DNA from: an uncultured Lachnospiraceae bacterium | GTDB taxonomy: Bacteria > Bacillota > Clostridia > Lachnospirales > Lachnospiraceae | Direction of reading: 5' to 3' | DNA: 64,000 bases | Assembly (NCBI GenBank): GCA_934351925.1 | Contig: CAKRJT010000004.1 | Span: forward strand, 1 to 64,000 | Part shown: one piece after another, positions 24,769-34,091 of the stretch | Layout of the letters: each line of letters begins with the position of its first letter | How positions within the stretch are numbered: position 1 is the stretch's first letter | Position numbers and translations under genes: made by a program | Notes under the pieces: model-generated | Database searches by the model: none | What the model was told of the DNA's origin: nothing | Seen by the model: the letters and a program-made list of their open reading frames with translations, nothing else

Positions 24769-27066
24769 ATGCAGACATCAGTAATTGGTTTTCCGAGAAT
24801 TGGTACATTAAGAGAATTAAAATTCGCTTCCGAGAAATATTTCAGGGGGGAAATCGGCGCACAGGAGCTGCTGCAGACAGCAGCACAGTTGAGGAAAATT
24901 CATTGGAGCACGCAGAAAAATGCGGGGATTGACTATATTTCCAGCAATGATTTTTCACACTATGATGCGGTTCTGGATACGGCGGTGATGCTTGGAATTG
25001 TTCCTGAGCGTTACAGGAAATTAAATTTATCAGAGCTGGATACATATTTTGCGATGGCGCGCGGATATCAGGGGGAATCGGGCGATGTCAAGGCACTTGC
25101 CATGAAGAAGTGGTTTAACACGAACTATCATTATATTGTTCCTGAGGTTGAGGACGATACGGTTATCAGGCTGTCGGGAAATAAGCTATGGGATGAATAT
25201 GAGCAGGCTAAGTCACTGGGAATTGAGACAAAGCCTGTTGTAGTCGGCGCATATACAATGCTTAAGCTGTGCAGATATACGGGAAGCAGGACAGCAGTGG
25301 ATTATGTGGATGATATTGTAATGGCATATCGAGAGCTGCTCTGTAGGTGTGAGGAAAATCAGATTTCATGGATACAGCTTGATGAGCCGGCACTTGTGCA
25401 GGACATGGATGAAAATGATATTAAGCTGTTTCGCAGGATATACGATGAAGTCCTGTCATGTAAAAAGAGCTGCCGGGTGCTGCTTCAGACCTATTTCGGA
25501 GATGTGAGGGATATTTACGCGAACCTGACCGGAATGGCGTTTGACGGAATAGGGCTTGATTTCATAGAGGGCAGGGAGACGGTCAAGCTGATTGAAAAAT
25601 ATGGTTTTCCACAGGAAAAGCTGCTGTTTGCGGGGCTTGTAAACGGAAAAAATATCTGGAGAAATCACTACGACCGCACATTAAAGACGTTGGCACAGCT
25701 TAAAGAAAAGAATATAAATGTCGTGCTATCGACTTCCTGCTCACTGCTGCATGTCCCTTACACGTTAAAGCACGAGAGCAAGCTCTCACAGGCTTATCTG
25801 TCATATTTTGCGTTTGCGGAGGAAAAGCTGGGGGAGCTTCATGAGCTGGGTATTCTTGCGGATTCGGATGATTACACATCGGAAAAAGCATACATTGATA
25901 ATCAGCAGCTTTTTACCACGAAGAGGGATTGCAAAAATGAGCAGGTAAAACAGAGACTTGAGAGTGTCGGGGAAAATGATTATATAAGACTGCCGAAGAG
26001 AAGTGAGCGTCAGAGCAGGCAGAAAACGGTGTTTAACCTGCCGGAGTTTCCGACAACCACAATCGGCTCATTTCCGCAGACACAGGACGTAAAGGCAAAC
26101 CGTTCAGCTTACAAACGCGGGGATATCTCACAGGAGGAGTATATAGCTTTCAATAAGAAAAAGATTGCGGATTGCGTCGCATGGCAGGAGGAAATAGGCT
26201 TGGACGTGCTGGTGCATGGTGAGTATGAGAGAAATGATATGGTGGAATATTTCGGGGAGGCGCTGGGAGGCTTTTTGTTCACACAGAAGGCATGGGTACA
26301 GTCCTATGGAACACGCTGCGTGAAGCCGCCGATTATATGGGGCGATGTGTACCGCAAGAACCCTATTACGGTCGAGTGGTCTGTATATGCACAGTCACTT
26401 ACCGACAAGCCGATGAAGGGAATGCTCACAGGTCCGGTAACTGTTTTGAACTGGTCGTTTCCGAGGGAGGATATCTCCGTAAAGGAGTCAATATCGCAGA
26501 TAGCGCTTGCCATAAGAGACGAGGTGCTTGACCTTGAGGCAAACGGCATCGGAATTATCCAGATTGATGAGGCAGCCATGAGGGAGAAGCTGCCGTTACG
26601 CAGGACGGACCGGTACACACATTACCTTGACTTTGCCATTCCTGCATTCCGCCTGACGCACAGCGGGGTCAAGCCTGAGACGCAGATACACACGCATATG
26701 TGTTACAGTGAGTTTACGGACATTATTCCGGCGATTGATGACATGGACGCGGACGTGATTACATTCGAGGCATCGCGTTCCGACCTTCAGATATTAGACG
26801 CACTTAGGGAGAACCACTTTGAGACTGAGGTCGGACCGGGAGTGTACGATATCCATTCACCGAGAGTTCCGGCAGTGCAGGAGATTGTCAATTCGCTCAA
26901 CACAATGCTTGCCAAGATTGACCGCGACAAATTATGGGTAAACCCTGACTGCGGTTTAAAGACGAGGGGAGTTGCGGAGACCGACGCGAGCCTCAGAAAT
27001 ATGGTGGAGGCGGCGAAGCAGATAAGGGATATCTATAAACAATCAGAGGGGAAGGACAGATTGTAA
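24769..27066 (+). CDS. metE: Cobalamin-independent methionine synthase
   Basis: 765 residues from ATG 24769 (behind AAAGGGGA). It transfers the methyl group of 5-methyltetrahydropteroyl-triglutamate to homocysteine. The two (beta/alpha)8 barrels are visible: SVIGFPRIG opens the N-terminal half and FPTTTIGSFPQT near residue 425 opens the catalytic half. Zinc ligands are His and Cys in HTHMCYSEF (near 641-643), Glu in FEASRSD and Cys in VNPDCGLKTRG. An upstream in-frame ATG at 24724 lacks support. Control by the MET-box and the adjacent LysR regulator is likely. Confidence 0.96.
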   Translation: MQTSVIGFPRIGTLRELKFASEKYFRGEIGAQELLQTAAQLRKIHWSTQKNAGIDYISSNDFSHYDAVLDTAVMLGIVPERYRKLNLSELDTYFAMARGYQGESGDVKALAMKKWFNTNYHYIVPEVEDDTVIRLSGNKLWDEYEQAKSLGIETKPVVVGAYTMLKLCRYTGSRTAVDYVDDIVMAYRELLCRCEENQISWIQLDEPALVQDMDENDIKLFRRIYDEVLSCKKSCRVLLQTYFGDVRDIYANLTGMAFDGIGLDFIEGRETVKLIEKYGFPQEKLLFAGLVNGKNIWRNHYDRTLKTLAQLKEKNINVVLSTSCSLLHVPYTLKHESKLSQAYLSYFAFAEEKLGELHELGILADSDDYTSEKAYIDNQQLFTTKRDCKNEQVKQRLESVGENDYIRLPKRSERQSRQKTVFNLPEFPTTTIGSFPQTQDVKANRSAYKRGDISQEEYIAFNKKKIADCVAWQEEIGLDVLVHGEYERNDMVEYFGEALGGFLFTQKAWVQSYGTRCVKPPIIWGDVYRKNPITVEWSVYAQSLTDKPMKGMLTGPVTVLNWSFPREDISVKESISQIALAIRDEVLDLEANGIGIIQIDEAAMREKLPLRRTDRYTHYLDFAIPAFRLTHSGVKPETQIHTHMCYSEFTDIIPAIDDMDADVITFEASRSDLQILDALRENHFETEVGPGVYDIHSPRVPAVQEIVNSLNTMLAKIDRDKLWVNPDCGLKTRGVAETDASLRNMVEAAKQIRDIYKQSEGKDRL

Positions 27067-27131
27067 AAATTTTAAATAAAAGGTTTTGGGATAAAGGAAT
27101 TTTATAATAAAATTTTTTTATATGCATATAC

Positions 27132-27235
27132 TTGATAATAGCTCAGGTATGTGGTATATTAGTGTCTGAGTAAAGATACGATGTTTCCAAGTAAACGACC
27201 CCCTAAAGAGCGGCTACTCTTTAGGGGGTCTTGTC
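27132..27235 (+). ncRNA. Putative antitoxin RNA (RNA II-like) of a type I toxin locus
   Basis: The promoter TTGATA-17-TATATT (27132-27160) should start an RNA near 27167 that ends at the shared hairpin 27197-27230, about 65-70 nt with no frame. Its 5' part (27175-27205) repeats in direct orientation the sequence at 27340-27371 that covers the ribosome site and start codon of the opposite-strand toxin. The transcript is therefore complementary to the toxin translation start. This is the layout of the par/Fst locus of enterococcal plasmids. Confidence 0.65.
27197..27230. terminator. Bidirectional terminator shared by toxin and antitoxin RNA
   Basis: A perfect 14-bp stem, GACCCCCTAAAGAG with CTCTTTAGGGGGTC and a 6-base loop, lies between two converging transcripts. 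Confidence 0.85.
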
Positions 27236-27269
27236 ATTTACAGATGACCAAACTGAGGCTAATCACCGA

Positions 27270-27356
27270 CTACTCTTCATTGTCTAACCATTTGCAAATG
27301 TAATATGCTATCACACTTGCCATGACAGAGAGTATGAACGATACGATGTTATCCAA
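27270..27356 (-). CDS. Small membrane toxin-like peptide (Fst-like type I toxin)
   Basis: 28 codons on the minus strand from TTG 27356, nine bases after GGGGGTGA. The product starts with a polar tip (MDNIV), then one membrane helix (SFILSVMASVIAYYI), and ends CKWLDNEE, the usual plan of Fst/Ldr-like and clostridial type I toxins. A good promoter (TTGTCA-17-TATTAT, 27419-27447) and the shared terminator give an mRNA of about 215 nt, close to RNA I of par. The antisense RNA on the plus strand overlaps its 3' end and is complementary to its start region. Confidence 0.65.
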   Translation of the reverse strand: MDNIVSFILSVMASVIAYYICKWLDNEE

Positions 27357-27418
27357 GTATTTCACCCCCTATCTGTTTCCAGTATCGGGGCGGTAACACA
27401 ACGGTTATATCGTTGAAG

Positions 27419-27447
27419 ATAATATTATGGAATATGTATTATGACAA
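27419..27447 (-). promoter_or_regulatory. Promoter of the small toxin gene
   Basis: On the minus strand TTGTCA (27442-27447) and TATTAT (27419-27424) are spaced by 17 bp; the expected start is near 27412, about 55 nt before the TTG. Confidence 0.6.
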
Positions 27448-27549
27448 TTTACGCTTCATTTTTATTGTTGTTGTATTAATGATGCTTTGTGGCGCGGACA
27501 GGATGTGTTATAATATATCTGTTTTTATTACCCGATTTAGGAGGAAAAC

Positions 27550-27888
27550 GTGAGTAACTGGTTAATCTACTATTTGCTGTTCGTATTTGTTTTTTTGATG
27601 CTGTTTAGGAATAGAAAGCAGACCGAAAAATACATTGAGGCAAAAATAAAAAGAAGAAACGGAGATAAGGATATGCAGGAGCTTGCAAAGCGGTTTATAG
27701 GAAGGGACATACTGATTAACACGGTGGCATCGGGGACGATTGACGGAATTTTGAAGGAGGTTGTCGACAATGCTGTTGTCGTCGAAAAGGACGGCGATGA
27801 GAATGTTGTAAATCTGGACTATGTAATCCGCCTGCGCGAATACCCGAAGAATAAGAAGGGCAAAAGAAAGACGGTCATAGCTGATTAG
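27550..27888 (+). CDS. Small membrane-anchored protein, Sm-like C-terminus
   Basis: 112 residues from GTG 27550, behind GAGG. One membrane helix at residues 4-20 (LIYYLLFVFVFLMLFRN), a basic linker, then a small beta domain (FIGRDILINTVASGTIDG ... NAVVVEKDG ... VNLDYVIRLREYP) with the strand pattern of Sm/Hfq-like folds, as in the DUF6897-type proteins of Clostridia. The end is very basic (KNKKGKRK), which could bind nucleic acid or membrane. It is followed 15 bp later by the Nudix gene. A TATAAT box lies at about 27510. The function is unknown. Confidence 0.65.
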   Translation: MSNWLIYYLLFVFVFLMLFRNRKQTEKYIEAKIKRRNGDKDMQELAKRFIGRDILINTVASGTIDGILKEVVDNAVVVEKDGDENVVNLDYVIRLREYPKNKKGKRKTVIAD

Positions 27889-27903
27889 CAAGGGGGACAA
27901 GAG

Positions 27904-28389
27904 ATGATGTATGATTGCGGTTTTACAAAGGAAAACAACTGGTTCAGATACCGCGCAGCGGCAATTATTATAGAGGACGGCTGTGTGCTGTTCGCGGGAA
28001 ATGAGAGGGAAGATTATCTGTACTCGATTGGCGGCGGCGTACATATGGGCGAGACCGCCGAGGCTGCGGTGCTTAGGGAGGTCTTTGAGGAGACGGGCGT
28101 ACATTACGAGATAGACAGGCTTGCGGTTATCCATGAGAACTTTTTTAACGAGAACAGCGGAACGCTGAAGGGCTTAAACTGCCATGAAATCAGCTTCTAT
28201 TTTATTATGAAGCCAAGGGGAACGAAGGAGCTTCACAGCAACAGCTCCACCAATGGGGTGAAGGAGGAGATGCACTGGATTCCGATAGAGGAGCTTGGCA
28301 GATATAAGGCTTTTCCGAGCTTCCTCAAGGATTATCTTGGCAGGGAACATTCGGGGATAGAGCATATTGTGACCGATGAAAGGCAATAG
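27904..28389 (+). CDS. Nudix hydrolase
   Basis: 161 residues. The Nudix box GGGVHMGETAEAAVLREV followed by FEETGV (about residues 45-68) contains the metal-binding REVFEE glutamates, so it should hydrolyse a nucleoside-diphosphate-linked substrate. Which substrate cannot be told. Two adjacent ATG codons follow AGGGGGAC; the first is used here. It probably shares a transcript with the membrane protein upstream. Confidence 0.88.
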   Translation: MMYDCGFTKENNWFRYRAAAIIIEDGCVLFAGNEREDYLYSIGGGVHMGETAEAAVLREVFEETGVHYEIDRLAVIHENFFNENSGTLKGLNCHEISFYFIMKPRGTKELHSNSSTNGVKEEMHWIPIEELGRYKAFPSFLKDYLGREHSGIEHIVTDERQ

Positions 28390-28446
28390 TGTGAAATCAT
28401 AATACGTCTAAGTCGGGGCATAGGAATAGCATATAAGGAGCGGCTT

Positions 28447-29154
28447 ATGGAAAAATATCATATCGCGGTCGTGGAGGACGAGCCTCTTTTTGCGAAGCAG
28501 CTTGAGGAATATATACGGCGCTATGAGAAGGAGCGGGGCAAAAAAATAAATATCACTTTTTTTCCCGATGGTGAGGATATTGTAGAGAATTATAGTGGGA
28601 CTTACGACATAATTCTGATGGACATTCAGATGCAGTTCATGGATGGAATGACGGCGGCGCAGAGAATACGCAGTATTGACCACGAGGTCATAATCATGTT
28701 CATAACCAACAGGCTCGACTATGCGGTGCGCGGATATGAGGTGGATGCGATGGACTATGTGGTAAAGCCCGTGGAGTATTTCGCGTTTTCGCAGAAGCTC
28801 GACAAGGCGTTTGACCGCATGAAAAAGCTGGACGAGGTGTATGTGTCGGTTGCCACCGAATCAGGAGTTATGAAGCTCAAAACCTCGGAAATCTATTATA
28901 TCGAGAGTCAGGGGCATTATGCGAGGTATAGCACCGTCAGGGGTGATTTTGTGTCGAGAGCCGCGCTCAAAGGGCTTGAGTCAGAGCTGCAGGGCTATGG
29001 ATTTTTCAGATGCAGCAAGGGCTTTCTTGTGAATATGGCGAATGTGGACGGGCTCTTAGGCGGCGAATGTATTGTGTGCGGTGAAAAAATTCCCGTCAGC
29101 CGTAGTGTGAGAAAGGAATTTATGGAGCTTCTGATGAGATATATGGATAGTTGA
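28447..29154 (+). CDS. LytTR-family response regulator, pair 1
   Basis: 235 residues behind AAGGAG. The receiver domain (about 1-120) has the acidic pair EDE, the phospho-acceptor Asp in DIILMDIQM (about 58) and KPVEYFAF. The DNA-binding LytTR domain (about 135-235) has IYYIESQGHYARYS, FFRCSKGFLVNM and IPVSRSVRKEF. Such regulators usually bind paired direct repeats and activate secreted or surface functions. It is clearly paralogous to the regulator at 44482. The cognate kinase follows after about 100 bp. Confidence 0.92.
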   Translation: MEKYHIAVVEDEPLFAKQLEEYIRRYEKERGKKINITFFPDGEDIVENYSGTYDIILMDIQMQFMDGMTAAQRIRSIDHEVIIMFITNRLDYAVRGYEVDAMDYVVKPVEYFAFSQKLDKAFDRMKKLDEVYVSVATESGVMKLKTSEIYYIESQGHYARYSTVRGDFVSRAALKGLESELQGYGFFRCSKGFLVNMANVDGLLGGECIVCGEKIPVSRSVRKEFMELLMRYMDS

Positions 29155-29253
29155 TAGTTTGGAGCTTGGGCTGTTATAGAGGGCAGCAGGGGGAAACATA
29201 TGTAAAAGCGTATTTTTTCTTCCGATATGCTTAGCCTGGAAATGAGGATTGGT

Positions 29254-30591
29254 ATGCAGTATTATCCCGATATCCCGAGAATATGTACGGCGCTTGCACA
29301 GTGGGGAGCGTGCATGACATATCTGTTTTTGATTAAAAGGGAACTATTTAAAAAAGTGAAATTCTGGGCGTGCAGTGTTGCGGTGCAGGCGGTGCAGGCT
29401 TTTTTTCTGGTGTGGTCGGGAAGCTTTTGGCTTGTGCTCTGGCTTATATGCATGGTGACAGCGGTGGGGTTAATGTATATTTTTATCAGACTCGCCGGAA
29501 AACAAACCCGTCTTGCTACCGGGTACTGCTGTGTCAAGGCGTTTCTGCTAGCTGAGTTTGCAGCTTCGCTCGAGTGGCAGTTGATGATGTATATCGGCGG
29601 GCAGCAGATGAAGCCCGTGCTATTCAGGATAATTAATATTCTAATGATAACTGTCATTTATGGTACCGGCTTTGCGGCGACGGTGAGGCTCGAGAAGAAG
29701 GTATTTGAGAGCGATTATCTGAAAAAACTTACCATTAAGGAGATGCTGGCGGCTGTTGGAATTGCGGTGGCAGTATTTGCTTTCAGCAATTTAAGCTTCC
29801 TCTACGACGGAACCGAATACAGCGGGCTTCCATTCACGGGCTCGACCCGCGCCGATATATTTTTTATAAGAACACTCGTGGATTTCGGTGGTCTTGCCAT
29901 ACTCTTTATCTACCAGAGCCGCATTTACGACTATATTGTGGAGCGTGAACTCGCCGCCATGAATGTGCTGTTGAAAAGCCAGTACGACCAGTACAGGAAT
30001 TATCAGGACAGCATGGAGTTCATACACATAAAATATCACGATCTGAAGCACCAGATTGCGGGGCTTAGGATTGAGACGGACGAGGAAAAGAGAAAGAAGT
30101 GGCTCGATGCCATGGAGGAGGAAGTCAGCACCTTCGGAAACATGCAGAGGACGGGCAATCAGGTGCTCGACACCATACTCGCCGCCAAGATATTCCACTG
30201 CCGCAAAAATAACATAAGCATCACCTGTGTGGCTGATGGAAATCTCCTTGATTTTATGCATGTGACGGACATCTGCTCCATATTCGGCAACGCGCTCGAC
30301 AATGCCATCGAGCATGTGGCGCTGATACCCGAGCCGGAGAAAAGACTTATCCATGTGACCGTATTCTCCAGAAAAAATTTTGTTTTTATCAAGGTTGAGA
30401 ACTACTGCGACATCCTGATACAGAAGGACGAAAGGTCTCTCATAAAGACAACAAAAGCCGATAAGAACAATCACGGCTTCGGTTTGTCAAGTATCCGCGC
30501 CACCGCAGAAAAATATGGCGGCGCAGTCGATTTCGGACAGCAGAACGACTGGTTCTATCTGACAATACTCATACCCGATGGGCAGCGCTGA
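29254..30591 (+). CDS. GHKL sensor histidine kinase, pair 1
   Basis: About 445 residues. I favour ATG 29254 because GAGG lies six bases upstream; ATGs at 29227 and 29242 have no such site. Residues 1-210 hold about six membrane helices. The dimerisation motif YHDLKHQI near 265 carries the phospho-acceptor His, and the ATPase part has NALDNAIEHV and a G-box in NNHGFGLSSIRATAEKYGG (split: NNHGFGLSS). The plan is that of AgrC/NatK-type kinases, often sensing peptides. The stop codon sits in the loop of a terminator. Confidence 0.9.
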   Translation: MQYYPDIPRICTALAQWGACMTYLFLIKRELFKKVKFWACSVAVQAVQAFFLVWSGSFWLVLWLICMVTAVGLMYIFIRLAGKQTRLATGYCCVKAFLLAEFAASLEWQLMMYIGGQQMKPVLFRIINILMITVIYGTGFAATVRLEKKVFESDYLKKLTIKEMLAAVGIAVAVFAFSNLSFLYDGTEYSGLPFTGSTRADIFFIRTLVDFGGLAILFIYQSRIYDYIVERELAAMNVLLKSQYDQYRNYQDSMEFIHIKYHDLKHQIAGLRIETDEEKRKKWLDAMEEEVSTFGNMQRTGNQVLDTILAAKIFHCRKNNISITCVADGNLLDFMHVTDICSIFGNALDNAIEHVALIPEPEKRLIHVTVFSRKNFVFIKVENYCDILIQKDERSLIKTTKADKNNHGFGLSSIRATAEKYGGAVDFGQQNDWFYLTILIPDGQR

Positions 30592-30600
30592 CTGCCCATC
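30577..30600 (+). terminator. Terminator containing the kinase stop codon
   Basis: GATGGGCAG (30577-30585) and CTGCCCATC (30592-30600) form a perfect stem; the TGA stop is in the 6-base loop and AATTTT follows. Confidence 0.75.
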
Positions 30601-30652
30601 AATTTTCTACAGCTTATTTACCCGCGATATAGTGGCGTTGTTCAGAAAACAA

Positions 30653-30763
30653 TTACCGCCTGACTGGGCTGGTTTCACACAGCAGCGGTAAAAAATATTC
30701 TATTTTTCCGTATTTCAGTTATATATTACCGCCTGATAATATGTATCAAACTTCTAAGCGGTA
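30653..30763. repeat. Two short hairpins sharing TTACCGC/GCGGTA arms
   Basis: TTACCGCCTGA occurs at 30653 and 30726, each followed by a matching GCGGTA arm (30685-30691, 30758-30763). An AGGCGGTTTTAC at about 30792 adds a third related arm. They are noncoding and of unknown role. The rest of 30601-31104 shows no gene. Confidence 0.4.
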
Positions 30764-31104
30764 GCCATTAAGCAAAGCTCGTGTTCCCAGGCGGTTTTAC
30801 ACTGCATTTCGCACTTACTTATAAGACAATCAATATTATCCCCCTGCATTTCATGCCATATCCCCGCATCTCATGCCACAAAGCGCGCGGGAAGCAATGA
30901 TGTGCTAATATAACAAAGAACTCAGAACATGGTTATACATAGTATAAATTTGTAGTGTGGATTGTCATGCCTGTTTTTTTGATTTTAATAATTATAGCTT
31001 GTTGTGAAACGCCGTTTCGAGATTAAACAGTTAGAAAATATTGTAAAAATATTACAACATGTGTGGTCGATACACTGAGTATTGCAAACAGCTATTCCGT
31101 TTAG

Positions 31105-31398
31105 GGTGTCAAAACATGCCTATAGCTTTAATTGTGTATAACGTGTCAGATTTATGCATATCGCGGCTTTTGAGAGAAGCTTAGTTGTTCTTAGGACTCT
31201 GCACAAAAACCAGCCAAAAGCAGCATGGATGCTGCTTTAGAAGCAACGAATACATAGAATTATGCTTTGCTTCGGTGGCGCATGTGTAGAAAGCTTTATC
31301 AGAGTCCTTAGAACACCTTGATTCGAGCAACCGGAGTTGATATGCATAAATCTGACACGTTATACACTCCACGGATTAGATTGGCATGTTTTGACACC
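31105..31398. mobile_element. MITE-like palindromic element, family A, copy 2
   Basis: 294 bp with perfect 16-bp ends GGTGTCAAAACATGCC and complement, and inner arms GTGTATAACGTGTCAGATTT and complement. Read in reverse it aligns with 2730-2920, including the internal TTCTAAG and AAGCTTCT segments. It has an extra central block of about 100 bp bounded by GGACTCTG/CAGAGTCC. It ends 38 bp before the GH3 start and may influence that gene. Confidence 0.65.
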
Positions 31399-31435
31399 GT
31401 CATTCTATTTAATATTGTACATATTGGAGGTTCCC

Positions 31436-33958
31436 ATGGATAAAAATGAGATACGCGCACAGTTACAGAAGATGACATTAGAGGAAAAAGCCGCCCTTCT
31501 CGGCGGCAGGACTGTCTGGCAGACAAGGGAGAACGAGAGGCTCTCAATTCCGTCTATTTTTCTCTCGGACGGTCCTCACGGACTAAGAAAGCAGGCTGGG
31601 GCGGGAGACCATCTCGGACTCAACGCCTCGCTCGAAGCGACCTGTTTTCCGACGGCGGCGACGATAGCCAACAGTTGGGACGAGAAGCTCGGCGAGGAAC
31701 TCGGTGAGGCACTCGGCGAGGAGGCTGCGAGCATGGACGTTGATGTTCTGCTCGGACCGGGACTCAACATCAAGAGAAGCCCGCTGTGCGGAAGAAATTT
31801 CGAGTATTTTTCGGAGGACCCGTATCTCTCGGGAAAGATGGCGGCGGCATATATAAGAGGAATACAGAGTAAGGGCGTTGCGGCATGCCCGAAGCACTTT
31901 GCGGTGAACAGCCAGGAGCTCAGAAGAATGGCTATGGACGCCGTGGTTGACGAGAGAACTCTCAGGGAGATTTATCTCACGGGCTTTGAGATTGCCGTAA
32001 AAGAGGGAAAGAGCAAGGCGATTATGAGCAGCTACAACCGCATCAACGGAACCTATGCCAACGAGAACAAGCATCTGCTCACGGATATTCTCCGCGATGA
32101 GTGGGGCTTTGACGGCATGGTGGTCTCTGACTGGGGCGGAAACAATGACCCGGTAAAGGCTGTGGAGGCAGGTGCCAACCTCGAGATGCCTAACTGCGGC
32201 TACGGCTCCGCGAGGGAGATTGTGAGGGCTGTGAAGGACGGCAGGCTGCCGGAGCAGAAGCTTGATGAGAGAGTCGCAGAGCTGCTGGGCGTGATCATGG
32301 AGCTTGCTGATAGGAAATCCGCAAATTCGTCACAGGATAAAATCAAAGTTCAGTCGAAGGAAGCCCAGCCGTGGGAACACAGGCAGGCGGGCAGCTTTGA
32401 CAGGGAGGCGCACCACAGGCTTGCAAGAAGGGCGGCGGCTGAGAGCATGGTGCTCTTAAAAAATGAGGGGTCAATTCTTCCGCTGGATAAGAATAAGAAG
32501 CTTGCCATTATAGGTGATTTTGCGTTTGTGCCGAGATATCAGGGGGCGGGCTCCTCGATGGTCAATCCCACCAAGGTCGAGGCTGTTGCAGGAATTGCTA
32601 GGGAATACAAGCTCAACATAGTCGGAATGACCAAAGGCTATAAGCGCGACGGCGATGTGGACGAGGCGGAGAAGAAGGCTGCGCTCGACCTCGCACAGAA
32701 GGCAGATATTGTCCTGTTCTGCTTCGGACTCAATGAGATAAGCGAGTCGGAGGGGCTTGACAGGACGCATATGAGAATACCGCAGAACCAGATAGAGCTT
32801 TTGCAGGATATCAGCAGGGTGAATGAAAATGTGGTGGGAATACTGAGTGCCGGTTCGGCTATGGAGATGCCATGGCAGTCCTGTTGTAAGGCAATTCTGC
32901 ATGGATATCTCAACGGCCAGGCGGGGGCGGGAGCCACACTTGATATTCTGACCGGGGCAGTCAATCCGTCGGGAAGGCTCGCTGAGACATATCCTATCGC
33001 CTATGAGAACACGCCGTGCTTTAGATACTATCCGAGCAGTGAGAGAAACTCGGAGTACAGGGAGAGCATCTTTGTGGGCTACAGATACTATGACACGTCG
33101 AGGGTACGCGTGCAGTATCCGTTCGGCTTCGGACTTTCGTACACCGAGTTCACATATTCTGATTTGAAGATGGGAGAGAAAGGAGTTGAGCTTACTGTGA
33201 CCAACACGGGGGACAGGGACGGAGCTGAGGTCGTCCAGATGTATGTAGGACTTCCAAATGCCATCGTGTTCCGCCCTGAGAAGGAGCTCAAGGGCTTTGC
33301 AAAGGTATTTTTAAAGGCAGGGGAGAGCAAAAAAGTAAAAATTCCTTTCGATGACAAGACCTTCCGCTATTGGAATGTAAAGACTGACAGGTGGGAGGTT
33401 GAGACGGGAACTTACAGGATACTTATAGGCTCAAGCGTCGCCGACATTCAGCTTACGGGTACGATAGAGCGGATGGGAAACAATACCGGCATGCCTTATA
33501 ATCCTGCGCTTCTTCCATATTACTATACGGGGCTTGTGCAGAAGATATCCGATGCCGAGTTCGAGACACTTTTAGGGCGCAAAATCCCAAGCGGCGAATG
33601 GAGCGGTCAGCTTGGCGTGAACGATGCCATCTGTCAGATGTACTACGCCAAGAGCCGTCTTGCAAGGCTCGTTTACAAGGTGTTCACCGACAAAAAGAAG
33701 AAGAGCGAGCAGCTTGGCAGACCGGACCTGAATGTCCTTTTTATCTACAATATGCCGTTTCGTGCTATCGCCAAGATGACGAACGGCATGGTCGGCATGG
33801 AGATGGTTCACGGAATAACAATGATTGTAAACGGGCATTTCTTTAAGGGACTTGGAAAAATCATAGGCGGATTTTTCTCAAACAGGAGTAAGGACAGACG
33901 GTTTGAGCGCGGACTGCGGCATGTCGGAGGAAATATGGTAAATTTGACGAAAAAATAA
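31436..33958 (+). CDS. Glycoside hydrolase family 3 (beta-glucosidase-like)
   Basis: 840 residues from ATG 31436 behind GGAGG; an in-frame ATG at 31337 lies in the repeat element. No signal peptide, so cytoplasmic. Order: GH3 N-terminal barrel (PSIFLSDGPHGLR; RNFEYFSEDP; nucleophile Asp in MVVSDWGG near 231), GH3 C-terminal sandwich (AAAESMVLLKNEG near 330), fibronectin-III-like domain (GAEVVQMYVG; ELKGFAKVFL), and an unusual C-terminal extension after about 690 with helices. The family releases beta-linked glucose, xylose or arabinose from oligosaccharides. It is the first gene of a sugar block with GH2, GH78 and a GPH symporter. Confidence 0.92.
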   Translation: MDKNEIRAQLQKMTLEEKAALLGGRTVWQTRENERLSIPSIFLSDGPHGLRKQAGAGDHLGLNASLEATCFPTAATIANSWDEKLGEELGEALGEEAASMDVDVLLGPGLNIKRSPLCGRNFEYFSEDPYLSGKMAAAYIRGIQSKGVAACPKHFAVNSQELRRMAMDAVVDERTLREIYLTGFEIAVKEGKSKAIMSSYNRINGTYANENKHLLTDILRDEWGFDGMVVSDWGGNNDPVKAVEAGANLEMPNCGYGSAREIVRAVKDGRLPEQKLDERVAELLGVIMELADRKSANSSQDKIKVQSKEAQPWEHRQAGSFDREAHHRLARRAAAESMVLLKNEGSILPLDKNKKLAIIGDFAFVPRYQGAGSSMVNPTKVEAVAGIAREYKLNIVGMTKGYKRDGDVDEAEKKAALDLAQKADIVLFCFGLNEISESEGLDRTHMRIPQNQIELLQDISRVNENVVGILSAGSAMEMPWQSCCKAILHGYLNGQAGAGATLDILTGAVNPSGRLAETYPIAYENTPCFRYYPSSERNSEYRESIFVGYRYYDTSRVRVQYPFGFGLSYTEFTYSDLKMGEKGVELTVTNTGDRDGAEVVQMYVGLPNAIVFRPEKELKGFAKVFLKAGESKKVKIPFDDKTFRYWNVKTDRWEVETGTYRILIGSSVADIQLTGTIERMGNNTGMPYNPALLPYYYTGLVQKISDAEFETLLGRKIPSGEWSGQLGVNDAICQMYYAKSRLARLVYKVFTDKKKKSEQLGRPDLNVLFIYNMPFRAIAKMTNGMVGMEMVHGITMIVNGHFFKGLGKIIGGFFSNRSKDRRFERGLRHVGGNMVNLTKK

Positions 33959-34091
33959 TCTTATATCAATTGCTTTTTGACGGATTGCGTTCGAAAATGT
34001 ACCGTTCACGTCAGAATTATGTCATAAGTGTTAAAAAATGTTAAGATAACACCATCAAAGGTATTAACTATATACAAAGGGAGGATGCAAA

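Noticed and set aside
30653..30763. The TTACCGC hairpins as a riboswitch
   Set aside because: There are two simple stems with no conserved core, and a mobile element separates them from the next gene.
31010..31045. AAACAGTTAGAAA as a LytTR half-site for the upstream response regulator
   Set aside because: Only one convincing half-site is present and no second copy at the usual spacing was found; too weak to list.
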